Notes: generated by a model from the letters alone, not told the origin. A stretch of 64,000 nt of DNA from Schlegelella aquatica (GCF_026013905.1 NZ_CP110257.1:2688001-2752000), one strand, 5' to 3'; shown: positions 1 through 11,872, counted from the stretch's first letter. Program-made: numbers and translations.

Positions 1-1
1 G

Positions 2-265
2 CAAGGGCCGCGCGGCTGGGCCGTGCTCGGGCTCGCGGTGGACAACCCGGCACAGGTACGGCAGTTCCTCGCCAAGCTCCCGGTGCGCTACCCCATCGCG
101 ATCGCGGGGTTCCCCGCAGTGGCGCTGTCCAAGGAACTGGGCAACACGCAAGGGGGGCTGCCGTTCACCGTCGCGTTCGACCGCCGGGGGCAGCCCGTGT
201 GGCGGCACCTCGGCGAGACCACCTATGACCGGCTCGTGCGGGAACTCGCGGCCATCGAGGGATAA
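2..265 (+). CDS. TlpA-like thioredoxin-fold protein, C-terminal part
   Basis: This is the 3' end of a gene that begins before the window; the open frame runs from base 2 to the TAA at 263-265 and gives about 87 residues. The piece contains the second half of a thioredoxin fold: a WAVLGLAVD strand, a segment equivalent to the cis-proline region (GLPFTVAFDRRG) and a C-terminal helix. TlpA/ResA family proteins are periplasmic thiol-disulfide reductases, often involved in cytochrome c maturation; the CxxC site would lie upstream and cannot be seen. It sits 68 bp upstream of aroQ on the same strand, a common betaproteobacterial arrangement. The family call is moderately sure; the substrate is unknown. 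Confidence 0.7.
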   Translation, partial: QGPRGWAVLGLAVDNPAQVRQFLAKLPVRYPIAIAGFPAVALSKELGNTQGGLPFTVAFDRRGQPVWRHLGETTYDRLVRELAAIEG

Positions 266-333
266 ACCGCTCGACATTTGCGCCGAATTGCGCGTAAAGT
301 GTCGCCTTCTGTAACGCTTCTGCGGGCTGCCTC

Positions 334-777
334 ATGTCCATCCTCGTCTTGCACGGCCCCAACCTGAATCTCCTCGGGGTGCGCGAACCGGGCGTGTATG
401 GCTCCACGACTCTTGCGCAGATCGACGCAGAACTGAAGCAGATCGCAGCCGATCGGGGCGTGGATCTCTCCTCTTTCCAGAGCAACCACGAAGGCGCGCT
501 GATCGACCGCATTCAGGCGGCACGCACCGACGGCACCCGCTTCATCCTCATCAACCCCGGGGGCTACACCCACACCAGCGTCGCCTTGCGCGATGCCCTG
601 GCGGCCGTGGCCCTGCCGTTCGTGGAGGTGCACCTGTCCAACATCCACCGCCGCGAGCCCTTTCGCCACCACTCCTACTTCTCGGACGTGGCCGAGGGGG
701 TGATCTGCGGCCTGGGGCCGGCCGGCTACCGGCTGGCCCTGCTGTATGCCCTGGATCGGGTCGCCGCCGCGACTTGA
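334..777 (+). CDS. aroQ: 3-dehydroquinate dehydratase, type II
   Basis: The enzyme converts 3-dehydroquinate to 3-dehydroshikimate in the cytoplasmic shikimate pathway. The protein has 147 residues, the normal size for the small dodecameric type II enzyme. It shows the GPNLNLLG signature at residues 8-15, the catalytic tyrosine at Y22 in the flexible lid, NPGGYTH at 74-80, and the catalytic EVHLSN segment with H100. The ATG at 334 is the only sensible start because the GPNLNLLG motif follows directly. It is followed by accB 90 bp downstream, a linkage frequent in proteobacteria (aroQ-accB-accC). Confidence 0.97.
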   Translation: MSILVLHGPNLNLLGVREPGVYGSTTLAQIDAELKQIAADRGVDLSSFQSNHEGALIDRIQAARTDGTRFILINPGGYTHTSVALRDALAAVALPFVEVHLSNIHRREPFRHHSYFSDVAEGVICGLGPAGYRLALLYALDRVAAAT

Positions 778-783
778 GATAAT
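778..783 (+). promoter_or_regulatory. Possible -10 element (GATAAT) for accB-accC
   Basis: GATAAT lies directly after the aroQ stop and about 85 bp before the accB start. No convincing -35 hexamer is visible at the usual distance. It would let accBC be transcribed apart from aroQ. This rests on the -10 match alone. Confidence 0.3.
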
Positions 784-867
784 CCCGACCCTTCGGTCAA
801 CCAAGAAAGCCGGGCCGGGGCGCCTTGCGGCCGCCGCCCCGCCCCTCACAACATCGTTGGAGCGCTC

Positions 868-1341
868 ATGGATCTACGCAAGCTCAAGACCCTGATCGAC
901 CTCGTGTCCGAGTCGAACATCTCCGAACTCGAGATCACCGAGGCCGACGGCAAGGTGCGCATCGTGAAGTCCGGCGGGCAGGCGGCCATGGTCGCCGCGC
1001 CCGCGATGGTGCCGATGGCTGCACCGGTCGCCCCGCAGCCGTCCACGGCCATCGCGGCGGCACCCTCGAGCGCCCCCGCGGCCCCCGCCGCCGAGCCCCA
1101 GCCGACGGGCCATGTCGTGAAGTCCCCGATGGTCGGCACCTTCTATCGCGCCTCCAGCCCGGGCGCCAAGCCTTTCGTCGAACTCGGTCAGCAGGTCAAG
1201 GAAGGCGACCCGCTGTGCATCATCGAAGCGATGAAGATCATGAACGAGATCGAGGCCGACAAGTCGGGCACGGTCACTCAGATCCTGTGCGAGAACGGCC
1301 AGGCCGTCGAGTACGGGCAGCCGCTGTTCGTGATCGAGTGA
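868..1341 (+). CDS. accB: Biotin carboxyl carrier protein of acetyl-CoA carboxylase
   Basis: BCCP carries the carboxybiotin between biotin carboxylase (AccC) and the carboxyltransferase in the first step of fatty acid synthesis. The 157-residue protein has the short N-terminal domain (1-40), an Ala/Pro-rich linker (about 42-82) and a biotinyl-lipoyl domain. The biotin attachment site EAMKIMNE is present with the acceptor lysine at K123, 35 residues from the C-terminus as expected. Start ATG 868 gives MDLRKLK, matching the family N-terminus. accC lies downstream, separated by an unusual 118-bp spacer that holds a short accC-like open frame. Confidence 0.97.
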   Translation: MDLRKLKTLIDLVSESNISELEITEADGKVRIVKSGGQAAMVAAPAMVPMAAPVAPQPSTAIAAAPSSAPAAPAAEPQPTGHVVKSPMVGTFYRASSPGAKPFVELGQQVKEGDPLCIIEAMKIMNEIEADKSGTVTQILCENGQAVEYGQPLFVIE

Positions 1342-1355
1342 AGCCGCGCTTCTCG

Positions 1356-1445
1356 ATGTTGAAGAAGATCCTCATGGCCCACCGGCGCGCTCGCGCCCAA
1401 GGCGCGGCCCATCGTCCGGCGTGCACCGCGCGCCCGGGCGCTTGA
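1356..1445 (+). pseudogene. 29-codon open frame resembling the start of accC
   Basis: Between accB and accC an open frame begins [15 protein letters not shown] and stops at 1443-1445, 14 bp before the accC ATG. Its first 14 codons align with the first 14 of accC ([15 protein letters not shown]): 30 of 42 bases agree, and six of the first seven differences are at third codon positions. It therefore looks like a decayed, once-coding duplicate of the biotin carboxylase start rather than chance. Whether it is translated, for example as a leader peptide coupled to accC, cannot be told from sequence. Confidence 0.45.
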
Positions 1446-1459
1446 GCCGAGAGCACCGT

Positions 1460-2809
1460 ATGTTCAAAAAAATACTGATTGCCAACCGGGGCGAGATCGC
1501 CCTGCGCATCCAGCGCGCCTGCCGCGAGCTGGGCATCAAGTCGGTGGTCGTCTACTCGGAAGCCGACCGCGACGCCAAGTACGTGAAGCTGGCCGACGAG
1601 GCCGTGTGCATCGGCCCCGCCCCGTCGTCCCAGAGCTACCTCAACATGCCGGCGATCATCTCGGCGGCCGAGGTGACCGACGCCGAAGCGATCCACCCGG
1701 GCTACGGCTTTCTGAGCGAGAACGCGGATTTCGCCGAGCGCGTCGAAAAGAGCGGCTTCGTCTTCATCGGCCCGACCCCAGAGTCCATCCGCCTGATGGG
1801 CGACAAGGTCTCCGCCAAGCAGGCGATGATCAAGGCCGGCGTGCCCACGGTGCCCGGGTCCGAAGGCGCGCTGCCGGACGACCCGAAGGAGATCATCCGC
1901 ATCGCCCGCTCGATCGGCTACCCGGTCATCATCAAGGCGGCCGGTGGCGGGGGCGGTCGCGGGATGCGCGTGGTCCACACCGAGGCGGCCCTCGTGCACG
2001 CGGTGCAGACGACACGCGCCGAAGCAGGCGCTGCATTCGGCAATCCGGCGGTCTACATGGAGAAGTTCCTCGAGAACCCCCGCCATGTGGAGATCCAGGT
2101 GCTCGCCGACCAGCACCGCAACGCGGTGTACCTCGGCGAGCGCGACTGCTCGATGCAGCGGCGCCACCAGAAGATCATCGAGGAGGCGCCGGCCCCCGGC
2201 ATTCCGCGGCGCATCATCGAGAAGATCGGCGCGCGTTGCGCGGACGCCTGCAAGAAGATCGGCTACCGCGGCGCCGGCACGTTCGAGTTCCTGTACGAGA
2301 ACGGCGAGTTCTACTTCATCGAGATGAACACGCGGGTGCAGGTGGAGCACCCGGTCACGGAACTCGTCACCGGCATCGACATCGTGCAGATGCAGATCCG
2401 TGTGGCCGCCGGCGAGAAACTGCCCTTCTCCCAGCGTCACATCGAGATGCGCGGGCACGCGATCGAGTGCCGCATCAACGCCGAGGACCCGTTCAAGTTC
2501 ACGCCCTCGCCCGGCCGCATCACGATGTGGCATCCGCCGGGCGGCCCGGGCGTGCGCGTGGACTCGCACGTCTACACCAACTACTTCGTGCCCCCGCACT
2601 ACGACTCGATGATCGGCAAGATCATCGTGCATGGCGACACGCGCGAGCAGGCGCTGGCCCGCATGAGCATCGCGCTGTCCGAGACCGTGGTCGAGGGCAT
2701 CCAGACCAACATCCCGCTGCACCGCGAACTGATGGTGGACGCCAAGTTCGTCGAGGGCGGCACCAGCATCCACTACCTGGAAGGCTGGATGAACCAGCAC
2801 AAGCGCTGA
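1460..2809 (+). CDS. accC: Acetyl-CoA carboxylase, biotin carboxylase subunit
   Basis: AccC carboxylates the biotin on AccB using ATP and bicarbonate. The protein has 449 residues, as in E. coli. It has the N-terminal [13 protein letters not shown]ossmann segment, the glycine-rich ATP-grasp loop [11 protein letters not shown] with the lysine at about K159, the [14 protein letters not shown] active-site segment, and the biotin carboxylase C-terminal domain. ATG 1460 is preferred over an in-frame ATG at 1421 because homologs begin at MFKKILI. The first codons (AAA AAA ATA) are markedly AT-rich against a GC-rich gene, which favours an open initiation region. It is followed 20 bp later by prmA. 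Confidence 0.98.
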   Translation: MFKKILIANRGEIALRIQRACRELGIKSVVVYSEADRDAKYVKLADEAVCIGPAPSSQSYLNMPAIISAAEVTDAEAIHPGYGFLSENADFAERVEKSGFVFIGPTPESIRLMGDKVSAKQAMIKAGVPTVPGSEGALPDDPKEIIRIARSIGYPVIIKAAGGGGGRGMRVVHTEAALVHAVQTTRAEAGAAFGNPAVYMEKFLENPRHVEIQVLADQHRNAVYLGERDCSMQRRHQKIIEEAPAPGIPRRIIEKIGARCADACKKIGYRGAGTFEFLYENGEFYFIEMNTRVQVEHPVTELVTGIDIVQMQIRVAAGEKLPFSQRHIEMRGHAIECRINAEDPFKFTPSPGRITMWHPPGGPGVRVDSHVYTNYFVPPHYDSMIGKIIVHGDTREQALARMSIALSETVVEGIQTNIPLHRELMVDAKFVEGGTSIHYLEGWMNQHKR

Positions 2810-2829
2810 GGGCGCGAGCGGTGCCCGCC

Positions 2830-3732
2830 ATGTTCGAACTGGTCCTCGTCGCTCCCGAGGCGCTGGTCGAGTCCGTCTCGGAGGCGCTGATGAACGAGCT
2901 CGAGGCGCTGTCGGTTTCGGTGGAGGACGCCGATGCCGACACCGACGAGGAGCGGGCGATCTTCGGCGAACCCGGTTTGCCCGCCCCCCGCGCGGGGTGG
3001 CAGCGCTCGGTGTTGACGGCGCTCTTCGAGCATGAGGACACCGCCACCGAAGCCGCCACGCTGCTGCTCGCCCAGGAGTGGGCGCACGACGTGCATGTGC
3101 AGGCGCTGCGCGAAGTCCAGCCGCAAGACTGGGTGCGGCTGACCCAGTCGCAGTTCTCGCCGGTCGAGATCACGTCCGAGTTCTGGATCGTCCCGAGTTG
3201 GCACGAGCCGCCTGCGCAAGCGCGCCGGGTCATCCGACTCGACCCGGGCTTGGCCTTCGGCACCGGCACCCACCCGACGACGCGCATGTGCCTCAGGTGG
3301 ATCGCGCGCCATGCGAGCCCTCAGGGCTGGAGCCGCGTGCTCGACTACGGCTGCGGCTCGGGCATTCTCGCCATCGGGGCTGCGCTGCACGGCGGCCAGT
3401 GCGTCGACGCGGTGGACATCGACCCGGCCGCCGTGGAGGCCACCCGGGCCAACGCGCAGGCCAACGCAGTCGCCGTGCAGGCGGGCCTGCCCGAACTCGC
3501 CTCCGGTCGCTATGAGCTGGTGCTCGCCAACATCCTCGCTACGCCGCTCAAGCTGCTCGCGCCGCTGCTGGCGGCCCATGTGGCGCCGGGCGGCCACCTC
3601 GTGCTCGCCGGCATCCTGGAGCGTCAGGCGCAGGAACTGCAGTCGGCCTATGCACCCTGGTGTGCGCTGGAAGTGAGCGAGCGCGAAGAGGGCTGGGTCC
3701 TGATGACCGCCCGTTTCGGCGAGCCGACGTGA
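2830..3732 (+). CDS. prmA: Ribosomal protein L11 methyltransferase
   Basis: PrmA trimethylates ribosomal protein L11 using S-adenosylmethionine. The 300-residue product has the N-terminal L11-recognition domain and a class I methyltransferase domain. The SAM motif I LDYGCGSGILAI starts at about residue 171, preceded by the PrmA signature PGLAFGTGTHPTTR, and the motif LANILATPL lies further on. The start is ATG 2830 (MFELVLV); a GTG at 2821 in the same frame would add three residues. The gene lies just downstream of accC and is probably co-transcribed with it, as in many betaproteobacteria. Confidence 0.96.
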   Translation: MFELVLVAPEALVESVSEALMNELEALSVSVEDADADTDEERAIFGEPGLPAPRAGWQRSVLTALFEHEDTATEAATLLLAQEWAHDVHVQALREVQPQDWVRLTQSQFSPVEITSEFWIVPSWHEPPAQARRVIRLDPGLAFGTGTHPTTRMCLRWIARHASPQGWSRVLDYGCGSGILAIGAALHGGQCVDAVDIDPAAVEATRANAQANAVAVQAGLPELASGRYELVLANILATPLKLLAPLLAAHVAPGGHLVLAGILERQAQELQSAYAPWCALEVSEREEGWVLMTARFGEPT

Positions 3733-3852
3733 GGCGCGGGCGCAGCACCACAGCCCGCGTGCGACGCCACACGTCGCCTCGGCACGTCGTCATCCCCGAA
3801 CTCGTGGCTCCCCCGCTCGGCCGATGAGCCATCCGATGGCATCATTCGCGCC

Positions 3853-5013
3853 ATGAGTCTTGCCACCCGCTGCACCGCCTGCGGCACCGCCTTCCGCGTC
3901 GTCCAGGACCAGCTGAGAGTCTCCGAGGGGTGGGTGCGCTGCGGCCGCTGCGGCGAGGTGTTCAACGCGATCGAGGGCCTGTTCGACCTGGAGCGCGATG
4001 TCCCGCCGCCCCCGGCACCGGGCACGGCACCGTCTTCTCCGCCCGGAGCCGTTCCTCCTGCCCCCGTCGCCCCTGCGGCGCAGTTCCTCGTGACGCCCGA
4101 GGCCGAGGGAGCCGGCCCGCAGGTGCGTGCCCCAGCGGGCGAGGCAGGGTCGCCCAGCCCTGAGCGGGCCGTCTCGCGCCCGGGCGGCCAAGCGCAGGCC
4201 GAAGGCAGCGGGCTTGCCGCCCCCGCCCTGTCCACCGAGGACGCAGACGCGGCCACCGCCTACGAGGTGCTCGACTCGCGCTTCCTCGACCAAAGCACCT
4301 ACCGGCCCGAACGCGACCGCGAGCGCGGGGCCGAAGACTTCGCCGACGCCCGCTTCGACAGCGAACTGAGCGTGCACCCGCCGCGGGGCGAGCACGACGC
4401 CGCCTCGGCCGGTGGGCCGGAAGAACCCTTGCACGCCGAGGAGGCCCCGGGGCGCTCGCGCCGCAGCCTGCGGCGCAGCAAGGTGCGCACGCTCTCGGAC
4501 GCGACGCCCGAGTTCCTGCGCCGCGCGGAGCGCGCACAGCGCTGGCACCACCCTGCGGTGCGCTTCCTGCTCGGCTTGGCCGCGTTCGCGCTGACGCTAT
4601 CGCTCGCCGCGCAGGCCGTCTTCCACTTCCGCGACACGCTGGCCGTGCGGCAGCCGGCCCTCGCGCCCTCGCTCGCCCAGGCGTGCGACTGGCTGGGCTG
4701 CGAGATCTCGGCGCCCCGACGCATCGACGACGTGGTGGTGGACAGCAGCAGTCTCACCCGGCTCGCCGCGATCGACGGCTATCGCCTCACCGTGCTCGTG
4801 CGCAACCGCGGCCAGGAGACGCTCGCCATGCCCTGGATCGACCTCAACCTCACCGACACCGAGGGGCGCCTGGTCGCGCGGCGCAGCCTCGATCCGGCCA
4901 CGTTCCGGGCGTCGCCGACGCTGGGGGCCCGTCAGGACGCGACCCTCACGCTCGAATTCACCACGCCCGGCCATCGCATCGCAGGCTACACGGTGGAAGC
5001 CTTCTATCCCTGA
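3853..5013 (+). CDS. Zinc-ribbon and DUF3426 membrane protein
   Basis: The 386-residue protein begins with an MJ0042-type zinc ribbon (C7, C10, C30, C33), followed by about 190 residues of Pro/Ala/Glu-rich, probably disordered sequence. One membrane segment follows at about 235-257 and then a DUF3426 domain expected outside the cytoplasm, with the family's CDWLGCE and RNRG segments. This architecture (zinc ribbon-linker-TM-DUF3426) is common next to prmA in Burkholderiales. Its function is not established. It is 120 bp downstream of prmA and 14 bp upstream of the kinase gene, suggesting shared transcription with the latter. Confidence 0.88.
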   Translation: MSLATRCTACGTAFRVVQDQLRVSEGWVRCGRCGEVFNAIEGLFDLERDVPPPPAPGTAPSSPPGAVPPAPVAPAAQFLVTPEAEGAGPQVRAPAGEAGSPSPERAVSRPGGQAQAEGSGLAAPALSTEDADAATAYEVLDSRFLDQSTYRPERDRERGAEDFADARFDSELSVHPPRGEHDAASAGGPEEPLHAEEAPGRSRRSLRRSKVRTLSDATPEFLRRAERAQRWHHPAVRFLLGLAAFALTLSLAAQAVFHFRDTLAVRQPALAPSLAQACDWLGCEISAPRRIDDVVVDSSSLTRLAAIDGYRLTVLVRNRGQETLAMPWIDLNLTDTEGRLVARRSLDPATFRASPTLGARQDATLTLEFTTPGHRIAGYTVEAFYP

Positions 5014-5027
5014 CGCAAGGACGACGC

Positions 5028-5939
5028 ATGCCCGCCCTCATCTGCGGATCGCTCGCATTCGACACGATCACGAACTTCCACGGCCGGTTCCGCGACCAGA
5101 TCCTGCCGGAGCAGATCCACATCCTCAACGTCTCGTTCCTGGTGCCCACGTTGCGCCGCGAGTTCGGCGGCTGTGCAGGCAACATCGCCTACAGCCTGCA
5201 CCAGCTCGGTGGCGAGCCGGTCGTGATGGCCGCGCTCGGAGCCGATGGCGAGAGCTACCTGCGCCGCATGCAGGAGTGGGGGGTGCCCACCGATTGCGTG
5301 CGCGTCATCGACGACAGCTACACCGCCCAGGCGATCATCGTCACCGACGCCGACAACAACCAAATCACTGCCTTCCACCCCGGGGCGATGCAGCGTGCGC
5401 ACGAGATCGACGTCCCCACCGACCGGGGACTGCGCCTGGCCATCATCGCGCCTGACGGACGCGAGGCCATGCTGCGACATGCCGAGCAACTCGCCCATGC
5501 GGACATTCCGTTCATCTTCGACCCGGGCCAGGGGCTGCCGATGTTCGACGGTGCCGAGCTGCGCCGCTTCATTGCGCAGGCCACGTGGATCGCCGTGAAC
5601 GACTACGAGGCCAAGATGCTGTGCGAGCGCACCGGCGCGGACCTTGCCGCCCTCTCCCGCATGCCGCATCTGCGCGGCGTGGTCGTCACGCTGGGTGCGC
5701 ACGGCTGCGAGGTGTGGCAAGGCGGCGAGAAGCAGCACGTGCCCGCAGTGGCGGCTACGGCGGTGGTCGATCCCACCGGCTGCGGCGACGCTTTCCGCGC
5801 GGCCCTGCTGTACGGCCTGGAGCGAGGATGGTCGCTCGAGCGCTGCGCCCAGCTCGGCAACCGCGTCGGCGCCATCAAGATCGCCTGCGCCGGCCCGCAG
5901 AACCACCGCCTCGATCGCCGGGCCCTCGAGCTGCAGTGA
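5028..5939 (+). CDS. PfkB-family carbohydrate/nucleoside kinase
   Basis: A 303-residue ribokinase-fold kinase. The N-terminal substrate region has GSLAFDTI and the GGCAGNIAYSL glycine motif (about residues 46-56); the C-terminal PfkB signature is DPTGCGDAFRAAL, with the catalytic-base aspartate at about D253 and Cys in place of the usual Ala in the GAGD motif. Betaproteobacterial proteins of this type are often annotated as carbohydrate or adenosine-kinase-like; the substrate cannot be decided here. ATG 5028 is preceded by the purine-rich AAGGACG and lies 14 bp after the DUF3426 gene. Confidence 0.9.
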   Translation: MPALICGSLAFDTITNFHGRFRDQILPEQIHILNVSFLVPTLRREFGGCAGNIAYSLHQLGGEPVVMAALGADGESYLRRMQEWGVPTDCVRVIDDSYTAQAIIVTDADNNQITAFHPGAMQRAHEIDVPTDRGLRLAIIAPDGREAMLRHAEQLAHADIPFIFDPGQGLPMFDGAELRRFIAQATWIAVNDYEAKMLCERTGADLAALSRMPHLRGVVVTLGAHGCEVWQGGEKQHVPAVAATAVVDPTGCGDAFRAALLYGLERGWSLERCAQLGNRVGAIKIACAGPQNHRLDRRALELQ

Positions 5940-6032
5940 GGAAGGAGCGCCGCCCCTGCGGCATCGTGCCACGGGCCTCACGCCACCGGCCCTGGGGGTG
6001 GCGGCCCGGTTCGGGGCGACCCTAGGCCAGCG

Positions 6033-6392
6033 TCATGAGGCCGCCTCGCCCCCGCCCTCCGGAGGCCACAAGGCGCACACCCGCCCCCACACGGCGTCGC
6101 GCTCTTGCGCCGCGACGGCGCAGCGCACCGTCTTGCGCCTCGCCTGTGCGCCCCGCACGAGGGTCAAGGCGGACATCGGCACGTCGAGCTGCCTGGCAAG
6201 CCATCGCAGCAGCTCCTCATTGGCGCGTCCCTCCACGGCAGGCGCATGCACCCGGACGCGCAGTGCGTCGGCGTGCAGACCGGCCACTTCGGTGCGCTTG
6301 GCATTGGGCGCCGCCGCCACACGCAGTTCGACGCCACGCTCCACGCAGCGCGCGTAGGGGCACGTCGGCGGGACGGGGGACGGGCGGCTCAT
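6033..6392 (-). CDS. DUF167 (YggU-family) protein
   Basis: A 119-residue basic protein of the DUF167/YggU family, recognised by VELRVAAAPNAKRTEVAGLHADALRVRV in the first half (quoted in part: residues about 20-48) and by EGRANEELLRWLARQL in the centre. The family is widespread and of unknown function; it is often linked to YggT. The start is taken at ATG 6392; the first 15 residues are not typical, so the true start could be slightly further in. It lies downstream of the histone-like gene, with a strong terminator between them. Confidence 0.85.
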   Translation of the reverse strand: MSRPSPVPPTCPYARCVERGVELRVAAAPNAKRTEVAGLHADALRVRVHAPAVEGRANEELLRWLARQLDVPMSALTLVRGAQARRKTVRCAVAAQERDAVWGRVCALWPPEGGGEAAS

Positions 6393-6444
6393 CGCAGACC
6401 AAGGCGGCTGGCGCCGACAGGTGTTCACAGAGATCGACGCGATG

Positions 6445-6468
6445 AAAAAACCCGGCCGCAGCCGGGTT
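6445..6468 (-). terminator. Rho-independent terminator after the histone-like gene
   Basis: On the minus strand an 8-bp perfect stem AACCCGGC/GCCGGGTT with a TGCG loop runs directly into a run of six T. It lies 23 bp past the histone-like stop codon, so that gene ends here and the DUF167 gene needs its own promoter or readthrough. Confidence 0.9.
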
Positions 6469-6490
6469 CGTGAGACATCGCGAAAGGCGC

Positions 6491-6994
6491 TCAGGGCTTC
6501 GCGCCGGTCGGGAAGGGCCACGCGGCCTGGGGGCTGAGCGTGGTCTTCGCGGCAGGAGCGGGCGCGGGCTTCGGCGCAGGCGCAGGCGCCGCGGCAGCAG
6601 CAGGGGCAGCAGCCGCCTTCTTCGCAGCGGGCTTCTTCGCGGCCTTCTTGGCAGTGGCCTTCTTGGCAGCAGGCTTCTTCGCCGCGGTCTTGGCGGTGGC
6701 CTTCTTGGCCGCAGCCTTCTTCGCAGGCGCTGCCTTCTTCGCGACGGCCTTCTTGGCCGGTGCCGCCTTCTTGGCGGCGACCTTCTTCACCGCGGCCTTC
6801 TTCGCAGGCGCCGCCTTCTTCGCGGCGGCCTTCTTGGCCGGTGCCGCCTTCTTGGCGGCGACCTTCTTCACCGCGGCCTTCTTCGCCGGGGCGGCCTTCT
6901 TGGCGGCCGGAGCCTTCTTGGCCGGAGCGGCCTTCTTCGCCGCCGCCTTCTTCGCCGGGGCCTTCTTGGCCGCAGCCTTCTTCGCAGTTGCCAT
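6491..6994 (-). CDS. Histone H1-like Lys/Ala/Pro-rich DNA-binding protein
   Basis: A 167-residue protein made almost wholly of AAKKA and APAKKA repeats, like the C-terminal tail of histone H1 and bacterial H1 homologs of the HctB/BpH1/AlgP kind. Such proteins bind DNA through lysine-rich repeats and affect nucleoid compaction. The last 40 residues change to Ala/Pro and then to a unique tail ending [12 protein letters not shown] 6994 is preceded by AGGAGA at a normal distance; an adjacent GTG at 6997 is less likely. The repeats are also DNA repeats (an 81-bp unit), so length may vary between strains. It has its own terminator. Confidence 0.85.
   Translation of the reverse strand: MATAKKAAAKKAPAKKAAAKKAAPAKKAPAAKKAAPAKKAAVKKVAAKKAAPAKKAAAKKAAPAKKAAVKKVAAKKAAPAKKAVAKKAAPAKKAAAKKATAKTAAKKPAAKKATAKKAAKKPAAKKAAAAPAAAAAPAPAPKPAPAPAAKTTLSPQAAWPFPTGAKP
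6747..6886 (-). repeat. 81-bp (27-codon) direct repeat inside the histone-like gene
   Basis: The stretch 6747-6805 recurs without change 81 bp further on at 6828-6886. The period is a multiple of three, so gain or loss of a unit keeps the frame and adds or removes 27 residues of the AKK repeat domain. Smaller imperfect repeats surround it. Confidence 0.8.
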
Positions 6995-7209
6995 CACAGT
7001 TCTCCTTGATCAAGTGGCAAAGAGCGCCGCACCGCTCGATACAGCACGGCGATCCACCGCCCCTCGGGCTGCCTTGGAGAGACGCCCCGGTACGGTGAAT
7101 GGGGTCGCGGTCCCTGCCTGCGGCTTCTGCGTCCGCCGGGCAAGGCCCGCCATTGTTGTTGTTCTTCCGTTCTTCATGACCCGCAGAGCGTGTTTCGTGC
7201 CCGCGCGCC

Positions 7210-8445
7210 TCAGTCCCAGGACAGGGCGCCGCCGGACTGATACTCGATCACACGGGTCTCGAAGAAGTTGCGCTCTTTCTTCAGGTCGATCATCTCGCTC
7301 ATCCACGGGAACGGGTTCTCCTCGTTCGGGAAGAGCTCCTCCAGGCCGATCTGCGTGGCGCGCCGATTCGCGATGTAGCGCAGATAGCCCTTGAACATCG
7401 AAGCGTTGAGCCCCAGCACGCCGCGCGGCATGGTGTCTTCCGCGTAGCGGTACTCGAGCTCGACCGCCTTCAGGAACAAGCCCTTGATCTCCTCGCGGAA
7501 CGCCGGCGTCCACAGGTGCGGGTTCTCCAGCTTGATCTGGTTGATGAGGTCGATGCCGAAGTTGCAGTGCATCGACTCGTCGCGCAGGATGTACTGGTAC
7601 TGCTCGGCCGCACCGGTCATCTTGTTCTGCCGGCCGAGCGCGAGGATCTGCGTGAAGCCGACGTAGAAGAACAAGCCCTCCATCAGGCAGGCGAAGACGA
7701 TCAGCGACTTGAGCAGCTTCTGGTCGTTCTCGGGCGTGCCGGTGCGGAAGTCCGGGTCCATGATCGCGTCGATGAACGGGATCAGGAACTCGTCCTTGTC
7801 GCGGATGGACGGGATCTCATGGTAGGCGTTGAAGATCTCGCTCTCGTCCAGGCCCAGCGACTCGACGATGTACTGGTAGGCGTGCGTGTGGATGGCCTCC
7901 TCGAAGGCCTGGCGCAGCAGGAACTGACGGCACTCGGGCGCCGTGATGTGGCGGTAGGTGCCCAGGACGATGTTGTTGGCGGCCAGCGAGTCGGCCGTCA
8001 CGAAGAAGCCGAGGTTGCGCTTGATGATGCGGCGCTCGTCCTCGGTCAGGCCGTTCGGGTCCTTCCACAGTGCGATGTCGCGAGACATGTTGATCTCTTG
8101 CGGCATCCAGTGGTTCGCGCAGGTGGCGAGGTACTTCTCCCAGGCCCACTTGTACTTGAACGGGACGAGCTGGTTGACGTCCGTCTGGCCGTTGATGATG
8201 CGCTTGTCGGCGACGTTGACCCGGCGCTTGCTGGCCGACTGCACGCTGGAGGCGGCGAGCGGCGCTTGTGCTTTGGTGGCAGCAGCCGAGGTGGGGGCGA
8301 CCGCTTGCAGCGCAGTCGCGTGGGCAACGACAGGGTCCGCGAAAGAAGGCGATGAAGGCATAGCCCGCGCAGCTTGTGGAGAGGTGGGCGCGGTGCTCGT
8401 CGAATGCGGTGTCGAGGGAGTGGACTCTTCTTCCCAAACCAGCAT
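7210..8445 (-). CDS. nrdB: Ribonucleoside-diphosphate reductase, beta subunit (class Ia)
   Basis: NrdB makes the diferric-tyrosyl radical used by NrdA to reduce ribonucleotides. The product is 411 residues. The iron ligands and radical tyrosine are visible: D152, then the E183-x2-H186-x3-Y190 group (EAIHTHAY), and a later DESMHCNF with the E/H pair. Y190 is present, so this is a tyrosyl-radical type rather than the Phe-containing class Ic. The first 70 residues are an Ser/Ala/Pro-rich extension with no recognisable domain. The start ATG 8445 (MLVWEEE) has AGGAAG upstream. It lies 532 bp downstream of nrdA on the same strand. Confidence 0.97.
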   Translation of the reverse strand: MLVWEEESTPSTPHSTSTAPTSPQAARAMPSSPSFADPVVAHATALQAVAPTSAAATKAQAPLAASSVQSASKRRVNVADKRIINGQTDVNQLVPFKYKWAWEKYLATCANHWMPQEINMSRDIALWKDPNGLTEDERRIIKRNLGFFVTADSLAANNIVLGTYRHITAPECRQFLLRQAFEEAIHTHAYQYIVESLGLDESEIFNAYHEIPSIRDKDEFLIPFIDAIMDPDFRTGTPENDQKLLKSLIVFACLMEGLFFYVGFTQILALGRQNKMTGAAEQYQYILRDESMHCNFGIDLINQIKLENPHLWTPAFREEIKGLFLKAVELEYRYAEDTMPRGVLGLNASMFKGYLRYIANRRATQIGLEELFPNEENPFPWMSEMIDLKKERNFFETRVIEYQSGGALSWD

Positions 8446-8977
8446 GGTGGACTTCCTGTAAAGATGAATTATGAGAGTGTTGTGTGCAAACACCAAGCAC
8501 TTCTTGACATTTGCACGACGCGTCTGTTGCGGTCGTGCATCGTCATCGATGCTCGCGAACGCTCTCCAACGTTAGAAGGACGAGGGCCGCACATTGCACG
8601 GCCCTCGGTGAGTGAGAGTGAGTCGGTGAGTCGTTGAGCGAGTGAAGCCGCTCGCGCGTTCACTCACCCATGCCTCACTGGCACGCCTCGCAGTCAGGGT
8701 TGTGGCTGCGGTCCGCTTGCGCTTCACGTCGCTCTCGCGACGTGAGCCTGCGCCGCAACCCGGCGACCGCACGCGTCGCTGGCACGCCTCGCAGTCGGGG
8801 TTGTGGCTGCGGCCCGCTTGCGCTTCACGTCGCTCTCGCGACGTGAGCCTGCGCCGCAACCCGGCGACCGCACGTGTCACTGGCACGCCTCGCAGTCGGG
8901 GTTGTGGCTGCGGCCCGCTTGCGCTTCACGTCGCTCTCGCGACGTGAGCCTGCGCCGCAACCCGGCGACCGCACGCG
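8446..8977 (-). other. Long structured spacer between nrdA and nrdB
   Basis: This 532-bp gap holds no convincing gene. It contains three full 101-bp tandem repeats next to nrdA (8678-8980), a 9-bp perfect hairpin at 8581-8607, a run of short GTGAG-type repeats around 8608-8640 and the nrdB leader. No clear promoter hexamers for nrdB stood out, so nrdB may be read from the nrdA transcript or from a promoter I could not recognise. Confidence 0.7.
8581..8607 (-). other. 9-bp perfect inverted repeat in the nrdA-nrdB spacer
   Basis: CGAGGGCCG and CGGCCCTCG flank a 9-base loop. There is no T-run on either side, so it is not a classical intrinsic terminator; it could be an RNA processing or stabilising hairpin between nrdA and nrdB or a weak attenuator. 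Confidence 0.55.

Positions 8978-9006
<29 letters not shown>
8678..9006 (-). repeat. 101-bp tandem repeat array that includes the end of nrdA
   Basis: Three complete 101-bp units begin at 8678, 8779 and 8880, and the first 26 bp of a fourth (8981-9006) are the last codons of nrdA. Each unit thus consists of 26 bp coding for the NrdA tail NPDCEACQ plus 75 bp of downstream sequence. Every unit also carries a perfect 9-bp hairpin (TCACGTCGC, loop TCTC). The units differ at only a few bases; the one farthest from nrdA has most changes. 101 is not a multiple of three, so the tail codons fall in a different frame in each copy. Confidence 0.95.

Positions 9007-11872
<2,866 letters not shown>

Noticed and set aside
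1606..2820. Long open frame antisense-free and in another phase across accC, joined to prmA
   Set aside because: Arg/Pro/His-rich shadow of accC caused by high GC; only the part from 2830 (prmA) has protein-like composition.
6491..7009. Alternative Leu/Arg/Gly-rich or Phe/Ala-rich frames opposite the histone-like gene
   Set aside because: Low-complexity antisense of the AAKKA repeats; no ribosome-binding site.
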